Assembly (NCBI RefSeq): GCF_004341375.1
Contig: NZ_SLXO01000005.1
Coordinates: 62,001 to 126,000 of the forward strand
Direction: 5' to 3'
DNA length: 64,000 nucleotides
DNA from: Rhodothalassium salexigens DSM 2132
GTDB lineage: Bacteria; Pseudomonadota; Alphaproteobacteria; Sphingomonadales; Rhodothalassiaceae
This document shows, piece by piece, positions 29,892-38,766 of this stretch. Both the position numbers and the translations under genes were made by a program. Positions within the stretch are counted from its first letter, which is position 1; each line of letters opens with the position of its first letter. The notes below the pieces were generated by a model. The model worked only from the letters and a program-made list of their open reading frames with translations. It ran no database searches and had not been told where the DNA came from.

Positions 29892-30728
29892 ATGACCGCC
29901 GCCGACCTTCGTGCCCTGCTCGACCAACTGGTCGCCCCCGTGATCGCCGCCGGTGCTGCGACGCTGGCGGTGCGCGCCGAGGGCATCGACGTGGACCAAA
30001 AGCAAGACGCCTCGCCAGTGACCGAAGCCGACCGCCGGGCCGAAGACATTCTGCTGCGCGCCCTGGCCGACATCGCGCCCGGCGCCCTGGTGGTCGCCGA
30101 GGAACGCGCGTCCAGCGAAGGCGTGCCCGACGCTGCCACCGGCGACTTCTGGCTGGTCGACCCGCTCGACGGCACCAAGGAGTTCATCCGCGGCGGTACC
30201 GACTTTACCGTCAACGTGGCGTTGGTCCGCGCCCGGCAGCCGGTCTTGGGCCTCGTCTACGCGCCCGCCGACGGCCGGCTTTATCTGGGCAGCACCGAGA
30301 CCGGCGCCGCCTTCGCCCGGGTCGACGACGGCCAGCCGGGCGCGCGCCAACCGCTCAAGGCCCGCCCCCAGCCCGTCGACGCCGCCGCCATCAAGGTGGT
30401 CGCCAGCCGGTCGCACCGGACCCCTGAAACCGAAGCCTATCTGACCCACTACCCCAAGGCCGATTGCGTCTCGGTCGGCTCGTCGCTGAAATTCTGCCTG
30501 GTCGCCGAGGGCAGCGCCGACATCTACCCCCGTCTGGGCCCGACCATGGAATGGGATACCGCCGCCGGCGACGCCGTGCTGCGGGCGGCGGGCGGCGCGG
30601 TGATCGACGCCGCCGGACAACCGCTGGCCTATGCCAAGCCGGGCTTTCGCAACGGCTTCTTCGTCGCCTGGGGAGACGGCGACGCACCCCCGCCGCCGGC
30701 GCCCGACGCGGTGCTGGCCGCAAGCTGA
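29892..30728 (+). CDS. cysQ: 3'(2'),5'-bisphosphate nucleotidase CysQ
   Basis: CysQ removes the 3' phosphate from PAP and PAPS, products of sulfate assimilation. The 278-residue protein is of the inositol-monophosphatase superfamily: it shows the metal site DASPVTEADRRAE, VAEE at about 68-71, DPLDGTKEFIRG at about 90-100 (Asp90, Asp93) and EWDTAAGDAVLR near the end. The ATG at 29892 has GGAG 7 bases upstream. It is divergent from chpT. The family is clear; the choice of CysQ over a general IMPase rests on the KEFIRG segment. Confidence 0.88.
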   Translation: MTAADLRALLDQLVAPVIAAGAATLAVRAEGIDVDQKQDASPVTEADRRAEDILLRALADIAPGALVVAEERASSEGVPDAATGDFWLVDPLDGTKEFIRGGTDFTVNVALVRARQPVLGLVYAPADGRLYLGSTETGAAFARVDDGQPGARQPLKARPQPVDAAAIKVVASRSHRTPETEAYLTHYPKADCVSVGSSLKFCLVAEGSADIYPRLGPTMEWDTAAGDAVLRAAGGAVIDAAGQPLAYAKPGFRNGFFVAWGDGDAPPPPAPDAVLAAS

Positions 30729-30876
30729 CCGGCCGGGCGCCGGACGACCACGACGTCCGCGCCCCCTCCAAGCGGCAAAACGCCGCCATCAAGGCAGCCG
30801 ACCGACGCGTCGGGTGCCCCCTGGCCGCTCCACCAAGACCGCGTTTGCGCCAAATGCTTGTCGAAAGCGGCAAGTT

Positions 30877-30906
30877 TTGGGCCCATGGCGGCGTGAATGA
30901 TACACT
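30877..30906 (+). promoter_or_regulatory. possible sigma-70 promoter of the DUF3365 gene
   Basis: TTGGGC (30877-30882), 18 bases, TACACT (30901-30906) is a moderate sigma-70-like pair about 78 bp upstream of the DUF3365 gene; a TATAAC overlaps just downstream. The match is modest. Confidence 0.3.
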
Positions 30907-30983
30907 ATAACGTGAACGGCGAGAGCCGGCGCGTGCCGGTGTCTTGGCCGCCCCACACACGATCATGAATTGGGAGAGCCATC

Positions 30984-31613
30984 ATGCCGGGTCCAACCCC
31001 TTGCCTGCGCCTCTTGGGCGCCGCCCTGAGCCTTGCCGCCGCGCTGCCATGCGCCGCCCATGCCGCGACCGACGAGGCCGAGCCGGCCGCCGCCGCAGCC
31101 GACACCGCTGCCCTTGAAGCGCGGGCGCGCACGGCGATCAAGACCCTCGGCGGACAACTGGTGCAGGAACTCAAGGCCGCCATCGAGGCCGAAGGGCCGG
31201 TCCACGCCATCGACGTGTGCCACACCATCGCGCCGCGCATCGCCGACGAGACCAGCGCCCGTCAAAACCTCTCGGTGGGCCGCACCAGCCACAAGGTGCG
31301 CAACCCGAACAACCTCCCCGACGAATGGGAAACCGAGGTGCTGGACGCCTTTCTCGCCGCCGCCGAGGCCGGCACCCCGATTGCCACGCTGGAAAAAGCG
31401 GCCGTGGTCGACGGCGACGACGGCCGCCATTTCCGTTATATGAAGGGCATCCCCACCAAGCCGCTGTGCCTCAACTGCCATGGCGCCGACCTGACGCCGG
31501 AGGTCCAGGCGGCCATCGACGAGACCTATCCCCAAGACCGCGCCACCGGCTTCGCGGTCGGCGACCTGCGCGGCGCCTTCACGGTGTCGATCCCGCTCGA
31601 CGCCGAGGACTGA
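30984..31613 (+). CDS. periplasmic c-haem DUF3365 (Tll0287-like) protein
   Basis: Exported single-haem protein of 209 residues. An N-terminal signal peptide with a hydrophobic core and AAHA end (about residues 1-27) is followed by a DUF3365 domain. CLNCH at 162-166 is a c-type haem attachment site, and Cys79-His80 lie in the region that gives the axial ligand in related proteins. Such domains are thought to sense redox state or bind gases; the function here is not known. GGGAGAG precedes the ATG. The gene stands alone; no oxidase or kinase is adjacent. Confidence 0.8.
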   Translation: MPGPTPCLRLLGAALSLAAALPCAAHAATDEAEPAAAAADTAALEARARTAIKTLGGQLVQELKAAIEAEGPVHAIDVCHTIAPRIADETSARQNLSVGRTSHKVRNPNNLPDEWETEVLDAFLAAAEAGTPIATLEKAAVVDGDDGRHFRYMKGIPTKPLCLNCHGADLTPEVQAAIDETYPQDRATGFAVGDLRGAFTVSIPLDAED

Positions 31614-31685
31614 GGCACCCCGCAGCCGACGGCGCCAACCGGGTACGCGGCCATCGATCGACGCAGAAGCGCCGTGTCGCCCGGT

Positions 31686-31721
31686 GTGCGGGCGGTGCGG
31701 GCGGTGCGGGCGGTGCGGGCG
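31686..31721. repeat. 9-bp tandem repeat, four copies
   Basis: GTGCGGGCG is repeated four times without mismatch and followed by a partial fifth unit to about 31727. It lies in the short gap between the DUF3365 gene and the TIGR02444 gene, outside both genes. Confidence 0.85.
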
Positions 31722-31763
31722 GTGCGGTGACCGCAACACAAGCCGCGGTCATCGACAACGGGC

Positions 31764-32450
31764 TTAATCGCCGGCCGCGCCCGCATCCCGATCCCCACCG
31801 GCGGAGCCGTCGCCAGGCTTGCCGTCGGGGGCGTCCCCGGAGGCGTCGCCCGGGCCAGGCGCTGACGCATCGCCAGCGGCCACATTGGCGGCCGCCCTGG
31901 CCAGCGGCACCATGGCCTCGGCGAACCCCGGGCCCAGCCCCGCCACCCGGCCATAAACGCCCAGATTGTGCCGCGCGGCCGCCCGGGCCTCGACCGCCGT
32001 CGGCGGCGATCGGCGCGGTTCGCCGGCGGCGTCCAGAGCGGCGCCGAGCCGGGCGAGGTCGCCCTGTTCGGCCTGCTCGAGAATCAATTCGGTCCGTTTC
32101 AGGGCGGCATAAGCGGCGGCGCCGCCGGCCGAGCGGTCCCGCCAATCCCGGGCGCGACGCCGCGCGGTGCGCACCGGGATCACCACCTCGCGCCGCCAGG
32201 CTTCGGTCGCCGCCAGCAGATCGGCGAGCGCCCGGTCGCCGAGCCGCACCCCCCGTTCGGCACCAAGCCAGCAGCACAGCAGCAACGGATTGACGTCGAC
32301 ACCGGCCTCGTCCTGGAGCGTCAGGCAGAGTTCGGCCACCCCCGGCCGGCCATAGAGCGCCAGCGAGAACGCCCAGAAGGCGGCCGCCCCGGGATCGTCA
32401 GGCGGCGCCGGCAAGGCGCTGTCGGGCGGGGGACCGGATACCTCAGCCAT
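31764..32450 (-). CDS. TIGR02444 family protein (DUF2390)
   Basis: The 228-residue protein matches TIGR02444: after 22 polar residues comes AFWAFSLALYGRPGVAELCL, then LQDEAGVDVN and the CCWLG segment (about residues 24-70), followed by a helical middle part (Leu, Arg, Ala-rich) and a low-complexity Gly/Asp/Ala-rich tail of about 35 residues. The family is widespread in Proteobacteria but has no established function. It starts 3 bases after the ubiX stop, so the two are likely one operon. Confidence 0.8.
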   Translation of the reverse strand: MAEVSGPPPDSALPAPPDDPGAAAFWAFSLALYGRPGVAELCLTLQDEAGVDVNPLLLCCWLGAERGVRLGDRALADLLAATEAWRREVVIPVRTARRRARDWRDRSAGGAAAYAALKRTELILEQAEQGDLARLGAALDAAGEPRRSPPTAVEARAAARHNLGVYGRVAGLGPGFAEAMVPLARAAANVAAGDASAPGPGDASGDAPDGKPGDGSAGGDRDAGAAGD

Positions 32451-32453
32451 CGC

Positions 32454-33041
32454 TCAACCGGCGTCGCGCACGGTGCCCCGGGCCGCGCCGACCCACCGCT
32501 CGGCCAGCCCCAAGTCCAGGTCGAACAGGTCCAAGACCCGCACCGCCGTCTGGGTCACCATGGCGTCGATGCTGGCCGGTCGAGCGTAGAGCGCCGGCAT
32601 CGGCGGGGCGACGATGGCGCCGAGCCGGCACGCCGCCGCCATGGCCTCGCAATGCCCCAGATGCAACGGCGTTTCGCGCGGCATCAGCACCAGCCGGCGG
32701 CGTTCCTTCAGCACCACGTCGGCAGCGCGGGTCAGCAGGTCGTCGGCCAGGCCGTGGACGATGCCGGCCAGGTTCTTCATCGAACAGGCGGCAACGATCA
32801 TGCCGTCGGTGCGGAACGACCCGCTGGCCACCGACGCCGCGATATCGGTGTTCTTGTGCACCACATCGGCGAGCGCCTCGACCTCGGCCAGCGGCCAGTC
32901 GGTCTCGAGGCCGACATTCATGCGCGCGGTCTTGGACATGACCAGATGGGTTTCCACCTCCGGGGCGTCGCGCAGCACCTCCAACAGCCGGATGCCATAG
33001 AGCGCGCCGCTCGCGCCACCGATGCCGATGATCAATCGCAT
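32454..33041 (-). CDS. ubiX: flavin prenyltransferase UbiX
   Basis: UbiX attaches dimethylallyl phosphate to FMN, giving the prenyl-FMN cofactor of UbiD-type decarboxylases in ubiquinone synthesis. The 195-residue protein shows the flavodoxin-like opening MRLIIGIGGASGALYG, the phosphate-binding SMKNLAGI segment, LMPRETPLHLGH and the family length. No ubiD lies beside it. The neighbouring TIGR02444 gene follows 3 bases downstream. Confidence 0.95.
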   Translation of the reverse strand: MRLIIGIGGASGALYGIRLLEVLRDAPEVETHLVMSKTARMNVGLETDWPLAEVEALADVVHKNTDIAASVASGSFRTDGMIVAACSMKNLAGIVHGLADDLLTRAADVVLKERRRLVLMPRETPLHLGHCEAMAAACRLGAIVAPPMPALYARPASIDAMVTQTAVRVLDLFDLDLGLAERWVGAARGTVRDAG

Positions 33042-33606
33042 TGTCAGCCCTTTCTACGGTCCGGCCGACTGTGTTGCGCGCCCGACCCTTGCCGATCAAG
33101 CAAAACAGCACCGCCCGGCCAAGCCGTCGCAGCCGGGTCACCGCGCGCCCATGGCCGCTCGGCGCCGGCAGCGCGCCCCGGAGCGAACGCCGCGCTGCAC
33201 GTCGGCGATCATCAGCACCGCTATTGCTTGAAGATTAATGCTTTTGCCCGCCATGACACCATTTGTTCGCAATGCGCGAGTCGCCACCGAATGATCGCGT
33301 ATCGATGAGACATGAGCGCGCGGTTTACCGGCGTGAAGAGGCGCTGTATCTGAAGCGCTTAGCCCAATGCCCAAACGCTGATATGACCGAGCCGGTTGAT
33401 TTCCCTAACAAACTCTGTACACTCGCCGCTGTCCGGCTAGGGATCGGGCATTCACGCATGTCGCATTTTTGTAACGAGCGTGTGAGCGTCTTTCACTCTC
33501 CCCTTACGCTCTCTCTGTGCGCCTGAAACGATTACTTGACCGAAACACTTGTTCCGGCGGCGCCTCGCTCGTTCTACTGACGACATATTGAATAGGAGAA
33601 CCTAGT
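33042..33606. other. 565-bp leader region upstream of the betaine genes
   Basis: The sequence is visibly richer in A and T than its neighbours, especially from about 33220 to 33600. A short reading frame at 33263-33526 shows no family feature and is not called. A weak sigma-70-like pair lies at 33396-33423. AGGAG precedes the methyltransferase start. No RNA family was recognised, so a long leader or a displaced promoter is possible. Confidence 0.5.
33396..33423 (+). promoter_or_regulatory. possible promoter of the betaine operon
   Basis: TTGATT (33396-33401), 16 bases, TACACT (33418-33423) resembles a sigma-70 promoter and would give a leader of about 175 bases. The spacing is slightly short and the match moderate. 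Confidence 0.35.
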
Positions 33607-34431
33607 ATGGCGAATGACGGCTCGCCGGTCGCAGGTGCGACCACCGAACAGCCGAAACCGTCTGCGGCGAAAGAATCCAACTTCTACCAGAAGCAGTACG
33701 TCAGCAGCTTCGTGGAAAAGTGGGATGAGCTGATTGATTGGGATTCGCGTTCCAAGACGGAAGGTCAGTTTTTCATCGATCTTCTGAAGGAACAGGGGAA
33801 AGAAACCGTTCTCGATGTCGCCACCGGCACCGGCTTTCATACCGTGCGCCTGGTCGAGGCGGGTTTCGATGTGACCAGTTGCGACGGCAATGCCGAAATG
33901 CTCGCCAAGGCGTTCGAGAACGGCAAGGCCCGCGGCCACATCCTCAAAACCGTCCAAGCCGACTGGCGCTGGTTGAACAAGGACATCCAGGGCAAGTACG
34001 ACGCGATCATCTGCCTGGGCAACTCGTTCACCCACCTGTTCAGAGAAGTCGACCGGCATCGCGCCCTGGCCGAGTTCTATGCCGCGCTGAAGCATGACGG
34101 CATCCTGATCATCGACCAGCGCAATTACGACCAGATGCTGGATGACCGCGAGTATTCGTCCAGCCACAAATTTTACTATTGCGGCGAACAGGTCTCGGCA
34201 GCGCCCGACCTGCTTGAAGACAATCTGGCTCGGTTCAAGTACGACTTCCCCGATGGATCGTCTTACCACTTGAACATGTTCCCGTTGCGTCGTCAGTATG
34301 TGGCTGACCTACTCAAGACGCACGGCTTCCAGACCATCACCACATACAGCGACTTCCAAGAAACCCACAAGACTGAAGATCCGGACTTCTTCATTCATGT
34401 GGCGAAAAAGGAGTATGTGGCTGATGACTGA
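33607..34431 (+). CDS. glycine/sarcosine N-methyltransferase (betaine synthesis, first enzyme)
   Basis: This enzyme methylates glycine to sarcosine and then dimethylglycine with S-adenosylmethionine. The 274-residue product has about 25 polar N-terminal residues, the SAM motif LDVATGTGFHTVRL at about 69-82, the acidic SCDGN strand and the ICLGNSFTHLF segment typical of glycine N-methyltransferase-like enzymes. AGGAG precedes the ATG. It overlaps the next gene by 8 bases. The two genes give the three-step methylation of glycine to betaine known from extreme halophiles (Ectothiorhodospira, Aphanothece). Composition is poorer in GC than its neighbours. Confidence 0.88.
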   Translation: MANDGSPVAGATTEQPKPSAAKESNFYQKQYVSSFVEKWDELIDWDSRSKTEGQFFIDLLKEQGKETVLDVATGTGFHTVRLVEAGFDVTSCDGNAEMLAKAFENGKARGHILKTVQADWRWLNKDIQGKYDAIICLGNSFTHLFREVDRHRALAEFYAALKHDGILIIDQRNYDQMLDDREYSSSHKFYYCGEQVSAAPDLLEDNLARFKYDFPDGSSYHLNMFPLRRQYVADLLKTHGFQTITTYSDFQETHKTEDPDFFIHVAKKEYVADD

Positions 34432-35272
34432 AGCGGCGGTTGATTCCAAAGGCAGTCAGGCTGCCCAAACCTATTATGACAGCGACGACGCCGACCGCTT
34501 CTATTCCGCAGTCTGGGGCGGTGAGGACATCCATATCGGTCTTTATGAGCCGGGCGAAACCGACATCAAGGGTGCCTCGGTCAAGACCATGGAGCGAATG
34601 CTGAAAAGCCTTGGCGGCCTGTCGGCGGACGATCGTGTCGCCGACCTCGGTGCCGGCTATGGCGGCGGCGCGCGGCACTTGGCCAAGCGCTTCGGCTGTA
34701 CGGTCGAGTGCATCAACATCTCGCGCACGCAAAACGCCTACAACCAGCGCCTGAACAAGGAGCAGGGCCTCGACGACAAGGTGATCGTCCGCCATGGCAG
34801 CTTCGAGCACGTGCCGGCCGACGACGCCAGCTTCGACGTGGTGTGGAGCCAGGATGCGTTCCTGCACTCCGACCGGCGCGACCAGGTGATGGCCGAATGC
34901 TGGCGGATCCTGAAGCCCGGTGGCCAGTTGATCTTTACCGATCCGATGGAAGCCGACGACGCCGATCGCGCCGCCCTGCAACCGGTCTATGACCGCATCC
35001 ACCTGGAAAATCTGGGCTCGATCGGTTTCTACCGGCAGGTCTGCAAGGAACTGGGCTTCGAGGAGGTCAAGGTCGACAACCTGACCCCGCATTTGGGGCG
35101 CCACTACTATCAGGTCCGCGAGCACCTCAAGGCGCGGTATGACGAACTCAAGAACGTCATCGACCCGACCTATATGGACCGGATGATCGAGGGCCTGACC
35201 CATTGGGTGACCAAGGAGCAGGAAGGCCAACTCGCCTGGGGTATCCTGCATTTCCGCAAGCCGGCCGCCTAA
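34424..35272 (+). CDS. sarcosine/dimethylglycine N-methyltransferase (betaine synthesis, second enzyme)
   Basis: This enzyme methylates sarcosine and dimethylglycine to give glycine betaine. The 282-residue product has the SAM motif VADLGAGYGGGARHLAKRFG at about 72-91, CINISRTQN, and the SQDAFLHS and GGQLIFTDPM segments seen in dimethylglycine methyltransferases. The ATG at 34424 overlaps the upstream gene and has AAGGAG 10 bases before it, within that gene. Glycine betaine is a compatible solute, and the pair suggests the cell makes its own osmoprotectant rather than only importing it. A strong terminator follows. Confidence 0.88.
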   Translation: MTEAAVDSKGSQAAQTYYDSDDADRFYSAVWGGEDIHIGLYEPGETDIKGASVKTMERMLKSLGGLSADDRVADLGAGYGGGARHLAKRFGCTVECINISRTQNAYNQRLNKEQGLDDKVIVRHGSFEHVPADDASFDVVWSQDAFLHSDRRDQVMAECWRILKPGGQLIFTDPMEADDADRAALQPVYDRIHLENLGSIGFYRQVCKELGFEEVKVDNLTPHLGRHYYQVREHLKARYDELKNVIDPTYMDRMIEGLTHWVTKEQEGQLAWGILHFRKPAA

Positions 35273-35295
35273 ACCGGCCACCCCATCGAGCCAGC

Positions 35296-35333
35296 GGCCC
35301 GGCGCGCACGAACGGCGCGCCGGGCCTTTTTTT
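35296..35333 (+). terminator. rho-independent terminator of the betaine operon
   Basis: A perfect 12-bp stem (GGCCCGGCGCGC at 35296-35307 with its complement at 35315-35326) is followed directly by seven T (35327-35333). Confidence 0.95.
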
Positions 35334-35354
35334 GTGCCCCCGCGCCGGCACCAC

Positions 35355-35384
35355 AAAAAACGGGGCGGTCCGAAGACCGCCCCG
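35355..35384 (-). terminator. rho-independent terminator of the Oar-like receptor gene
   Basis: On the minus strand a perfect 10-bp stem (CGGGGCGGTC at 35375-35384 and its complement at 35361-35370, loop of four) is followed by six T (35355-35360). It lies 31 bases after the receptor stop and back to back with the betaine terminator. Confidence 0.95.
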
Positions 35385-35415
35385 CGCCGTGTTGGTCAGC
35401 CTGCGAAAGCGGACC

Positions 35416-38400
35416 TTAGAACTCGTAGCGCAGCCCGAACTGCACCGACCACAGCGACGCATTGAACGTGCGCTGAAGCACCGGCGTGTCCAACTCGTTG
35501 ACGATATAGGTCCCGCCATCGTCGCTCAGGGTCGCGCCGATCAACGGCACCGCCTCGCCCACGTCGCCACGGTCATACCGCTCGCGCAGATTCCAACTGT
35601 CGTTGATCAGGTTCAGCACATTCTCGATGTCGACGAAGAACTGGAACCGGTGGCCCTCGAAGAAGGTCGGCAAGTCCTGCTGGAAGCGCAGGTCCAGATC
35701 GTGTTGCCAGGGGTCGAAGAAGGCGTTGCGCGGCGAGATCTGGCCGGCATAGCGGTTCAGCCCCTGGGCTTCGAGCGCGGCGAAGAAGGCGTTCACCTCG
35801 CCCTGCGTGAACTGCGAGAAGTCGAAGCGCGGGTCGTTCGGGCCGGTGGGCACGAACAGCAGTTGGCGCGCTTCGTTGTCGGTGTCGCCAAACAGGTTCT
35901 CGGTGGTCCGATCGTTGAAGGTGTAGCTGAACGGATTGCCTTCGGTGGCGCGATAGACCAGCCCCACAGAAGTGGTCAGGTCGCGGAAGAAGTCCTGACG
36001 CCAGGTGGCGTTGACCACCAGATTGTGGCGGATCAGGAACGACGAGTTGGCCAGCGGGGCATTGTTGACCACGCTCAACGCCACTTCCTCCACGTTTGAC
36101 CCGGCGGTCGAACTGGTGGTCGGGTTGACGTCCTTAGCCGACACATAGGTGTAGCCGAAGCCCACATTGAAGCCGCCGGGCTTGTCGAACATGGTGTAGT
36201 CGAAGCCACGGTCGAAGCGGATGGTCACCGAGGTGTCGCCGCCATTGGACCCGCGCACATTGGTCAGCAGGGTGTCCTGGTCGGTGGTCGGGTCGTCGCA
36301 CGCCCCGCCCTCGGCCAGTTGGTCGCGCGGGCCGGAATAGCCGTCGCGCGGGCCGACGAAGGTGGCGTTACAGCCCGGCAGCAGCGCGTCGATGCGGTTG
36401 AAGATCGGCCGCCCGTCGGGCGCGAAGCCCACCGGGGTCAGCGTCAGGTCGATCACGTCGGGCGCGTTGCGGCGCCGGGTGTGCATGACGTCGAAATTGA
36501 TCGTCCAGTCGTCGAACACCCCGCTGGCGGCACCACCGAAGTCGGTGAAGTGAGTGAAGCCGAAATTGCCGCGCACCACCGAGGGCAGCTTGAAGTTCGG
36601 ATCGACCGCGTCCACCGGGCCGTTATTGCCCAGGGCCTGCTGTTGGGCCGACTGGAAGATGCAACTCGGGAAGCCGGTGAAGTTGCCGTTGGCGTCCAGC
36701 ACCACGGCGTCGGCGGCGGTACAGGCGGGGTCGACGATCCGGCCGCGGCCGTTGCTGGCGCCGAAGTTGGTGAACGCGTTGGAGAACCAAACGGTGGGGT
36801 CGCCGCCCGAGAACACGCCGGCGCCGGCGCGGAAGGTGGTCTGGCCCGCGAAATCCCACGGCGCGTCGTAGGTGATGCCCAAACGCGGCATCAAGATGTC
36901 GAGCCCGTCATAGGCTTGGGTGTTGTCGAAGCCATAGCGCTCGACAAAGCGCGGGTTCCGCGTCGGGCTGTCGCCGGAGGTGTAGAAATCATAGCGCAGG
37001 CCCAGGGTGACGCTCAGGTCCGGCGTCGCCTGCCACTCGTCTTGCAAGTAGATCGAGTGCAAAGACCGCGCGAAGTCGGCCGCCGCGTCGGTGATGTCGC
37101 CCGAGAAGCTGTCGGCGGCGCCGGTGTCGGTGCGCGAACCGGTATTGAGGATGCCGTTGCGCAGATCGTCGATGGAGTTGAACTCCAGCGTGCCGACACT
37201 GTTCTGCAGGAAGGCATTGAACACGTCGAACCGGTCGAGTTCATAGCCCGCCGTGAAGTGGTGGTTGGCCAGCGTGTAGTCGGCCTTGATCCGGACCTGG
37301 TCGCGGGTGGTGTTGAGCTGATTGGTCGAGCGCGAGAAGCCCGGACCGCTGATCACCGTGCCATTGCCGGTATTGATCAGGAAGCGGTTGACGAAGTCGC
37401 CGCTGCCGGTGCGTTCGCCGCCGCCCAACGGGCCCTGGATGTCGTCATTGTCATTGCGCGAATAGCGGATTTCGGTGGTCAGATTGTCGGTCCACTGCGA
37501 GAACAGGCGACCGGAGAAGATGTCCACCTTGCTGCCTTCGACCTCGAAATTGTTCGAGAAGGCGAAGTCTTCGAAGCCGAAATCGTCGGGTTCGGTGTTT
37601 TCTTCGCGCACCCGGGTGTAACTGAATTCCGCCCGGTGTTTGTCGTTGATGAACCAGTCGACCCGGCTGAAGATGCGCCGCGTGCTCTCGGGCAGGGTGC
37701 GCTGGATACCGCCGGTGTTCTGACCATAGGTGGTCTCCAGGATTTCCTGGATCTCTTCCACCTGCGACAGGGTCACGCTCGACGAGTTGGCGAAGCCGCT
37801 GGCGCCGGCCGGGCCTTCGATCTGGATGTCGGCGTCGTCTGTCTCTTCATAGGCGACGTAAAAGAACAGCTTGTCCTTGATGATCGGACCGCCCAGTTCG
37901 GCGCCCCAGTTCCAATCGTCGAACGGCTGTTGGTTGACGGTTTCGCCATCGATACTGGAGCCGGTCAGGCCCTCATTGTTGTAAACCCCGAACGCCGAGC
38001 CGTGGAATTCGTTGGTCCCCGACTTGGTCACCAGGTTGATGTTACAGCCGGTGAACTGGCCGTAACCCACGTCGAACGGCGCGAATTCGACCGACACCTC
38101 GCGGGTGGCGTCGAGCGGCACCGGCGTGGTGTTGCGCGACGGCAGGCCCGACGCGTTGAGGCCGAAGCCGTCGGTCACATTCACGCCATCGATGGTATAG
38201 GTATTGAAGCGGTTGTTGTTACCGCCGCAGGAGATCGCATTGTCGCCGCCGGGGTTGACGGTCACCCGCGGGTCGAGCCGCAGGATATCGCGGAAGTCGC
38301 GGCCGATCGACGGCAGCGCCTCGATCTGGGTCTCGGTGAACAGCGAGCTCGGGCCGACCGCCAGTTGCGTCACCGTCTGGATCGACGACGCGGTCACCAC

Positions 38401-38766
38401 CATCTCTTCGATCGCCTGGCCGGCCACATCGAGCTGCACCGACAGGTCGGTGGTCGAGCCGAGAGACACCTGCACCCCCTCGATCCGCCGCGACTGATAG
38501 CCGCTGCTTTCGACGGTCACGGTGTAAGGCCCCCCTACTTGCAGGCTGGGCGCCAGGAACGCCCCGTCCTTGTCGGTGGCGCGCACCGTGGTGCGGCCGG
38601 TGCGAGTGTCACGGATGGTCACGGTGGCGCCGGCGATCGCGGCACCATCATCGGTCGTCACCGTGCCGCGCACGGTCGACGCGATCTGCTGCGCCTCGGC
38701 CACGGGCGTGACCATCAGCGCCGCCGCCGTCGTCAACAGCGACAACTTGAGGGCGGAACGAAGCAT
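35416..38766 (-). CDS. Oar-like TonB-dependent outer-membrane receptor with carboxypeptidase-like N-domain
   Basis: The 1116-residue product starts with a signal peptide (to about residue 26, AEAQ), then a carboxypeptidase regulatory-like beta domain (about 27-115, VRGTVTTDDGAAIAGATV) and a plug (about 115-250) leading to a long barrel that ends in Phe, all typical of Oar-like receptors. It uses TonB energy to move some ligand across the outer membrane; the ligand is unknown. AGGAGG lies 8 bases before the ATG. A Pho-box array upstream suggests induction by phosphate limitation. The gene has its own terminator. Confidence 0.88.
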   Translation of the reverse strand: MLRSALKLSLLTTAAALMVTPVAEAQQIASTVRGTVTTDDGAAIAGATVTIRDTRTGRTTVRATDKDGAFLAPSLQVGGPYTVTVESSGYQSRRIEGVQVSLGSTTDLSVQLDVAGQAIEEMVVTASSIQTVTQLAVGPSSLFTETQIEALPSIGRDFRDILRLDPRVTVNPGGDNAISCGGNNNRFNTYTIDGVNVTDGFGLNASGLPSRNTTPVPLDATREVSVEFAPFDVGYGQFTGCNINLVTKSGTNEFHGSAFGVYNNEGLTGSSIDGETVNQQPFDDWNWGAELGGPIIKDKLFFYVAYEETDDADIQIEGPAGASGFANSSSVTLSQVEEIQEILETTYGQNTGGIQRTLPESTRRIFSRVDWFINDKHRAEFSYTRVREENTEPDDFGFEDFAFSNNFEVEGSKVDIFSGRLFSQWTDNLTTEIRYSRNDNDDIQGPLGGGERTGSGDFVNRFLINTGNGTVISGPGFSRSTNQLNTTRDQVRIKADYTLANHHFTAGYELDRFDVFNAFLQNSVGTLEFNSIDDLRNGILNTGSRTDTGAADSFSGDITDAAADFARSLHSIYLQDEWQATPDLSVTLGLRYDFYTSGDSPTRNPRFVERYGFDNTQAYDGLDILMPRLGITYDAPWDFAGQTTFRAGAGVFSGGDPTVWFSNAFTNFGASNGRGRIVDPACTAADAVVLDANGNFTGFPSCIFQSAQQQALGNNGPVDAVDPNFKLPSVVRGNFGFTHFTDFGGAASGVFDDWTINFDVMHTRRRNAPDVIDLTLTPVGFAPDGRPIFNRIDALLPGCNATFVGPRDGYSGPRDQLAEGGACDDPTTDQDTLLTNVRGSNGGDTSVTIRFDRGFDYTMFDKPGGFNVGFGYTYVSAKDVNPTTSSTAGSNVEEVALSVVNNAPLANSSFLIRHNLVVNATWRQDFFRDLTTSVGLVYRATEGNPFSYTFNDRTTENLFGDTDNEARQLLFVPTGPNDPRFDFSQFTQGEVNAFFAALEAQGLNRYAGQISPRNAFFDPWQHDLDLRFQQDLPTFFEGHRFQFFVDIENVLNLINDSWNLRERYDRGDVGEAVPLIGATLSDDGGTYIVNELDTPVLQRTFNASLWSVQFGLRYEF

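Noticed and set aside
33263-33526. 87-codon frame upstream of the betaine genes
   Set aside because: It has mixed composition, no ribosome site and no family match, and it lies in AT-richer leader DNA.
33042-33606. Glycine riboswitch or other known riboswitch before the betaine genes
   Set aside because: No conserved core or tandem aptamer pattern was recognised.
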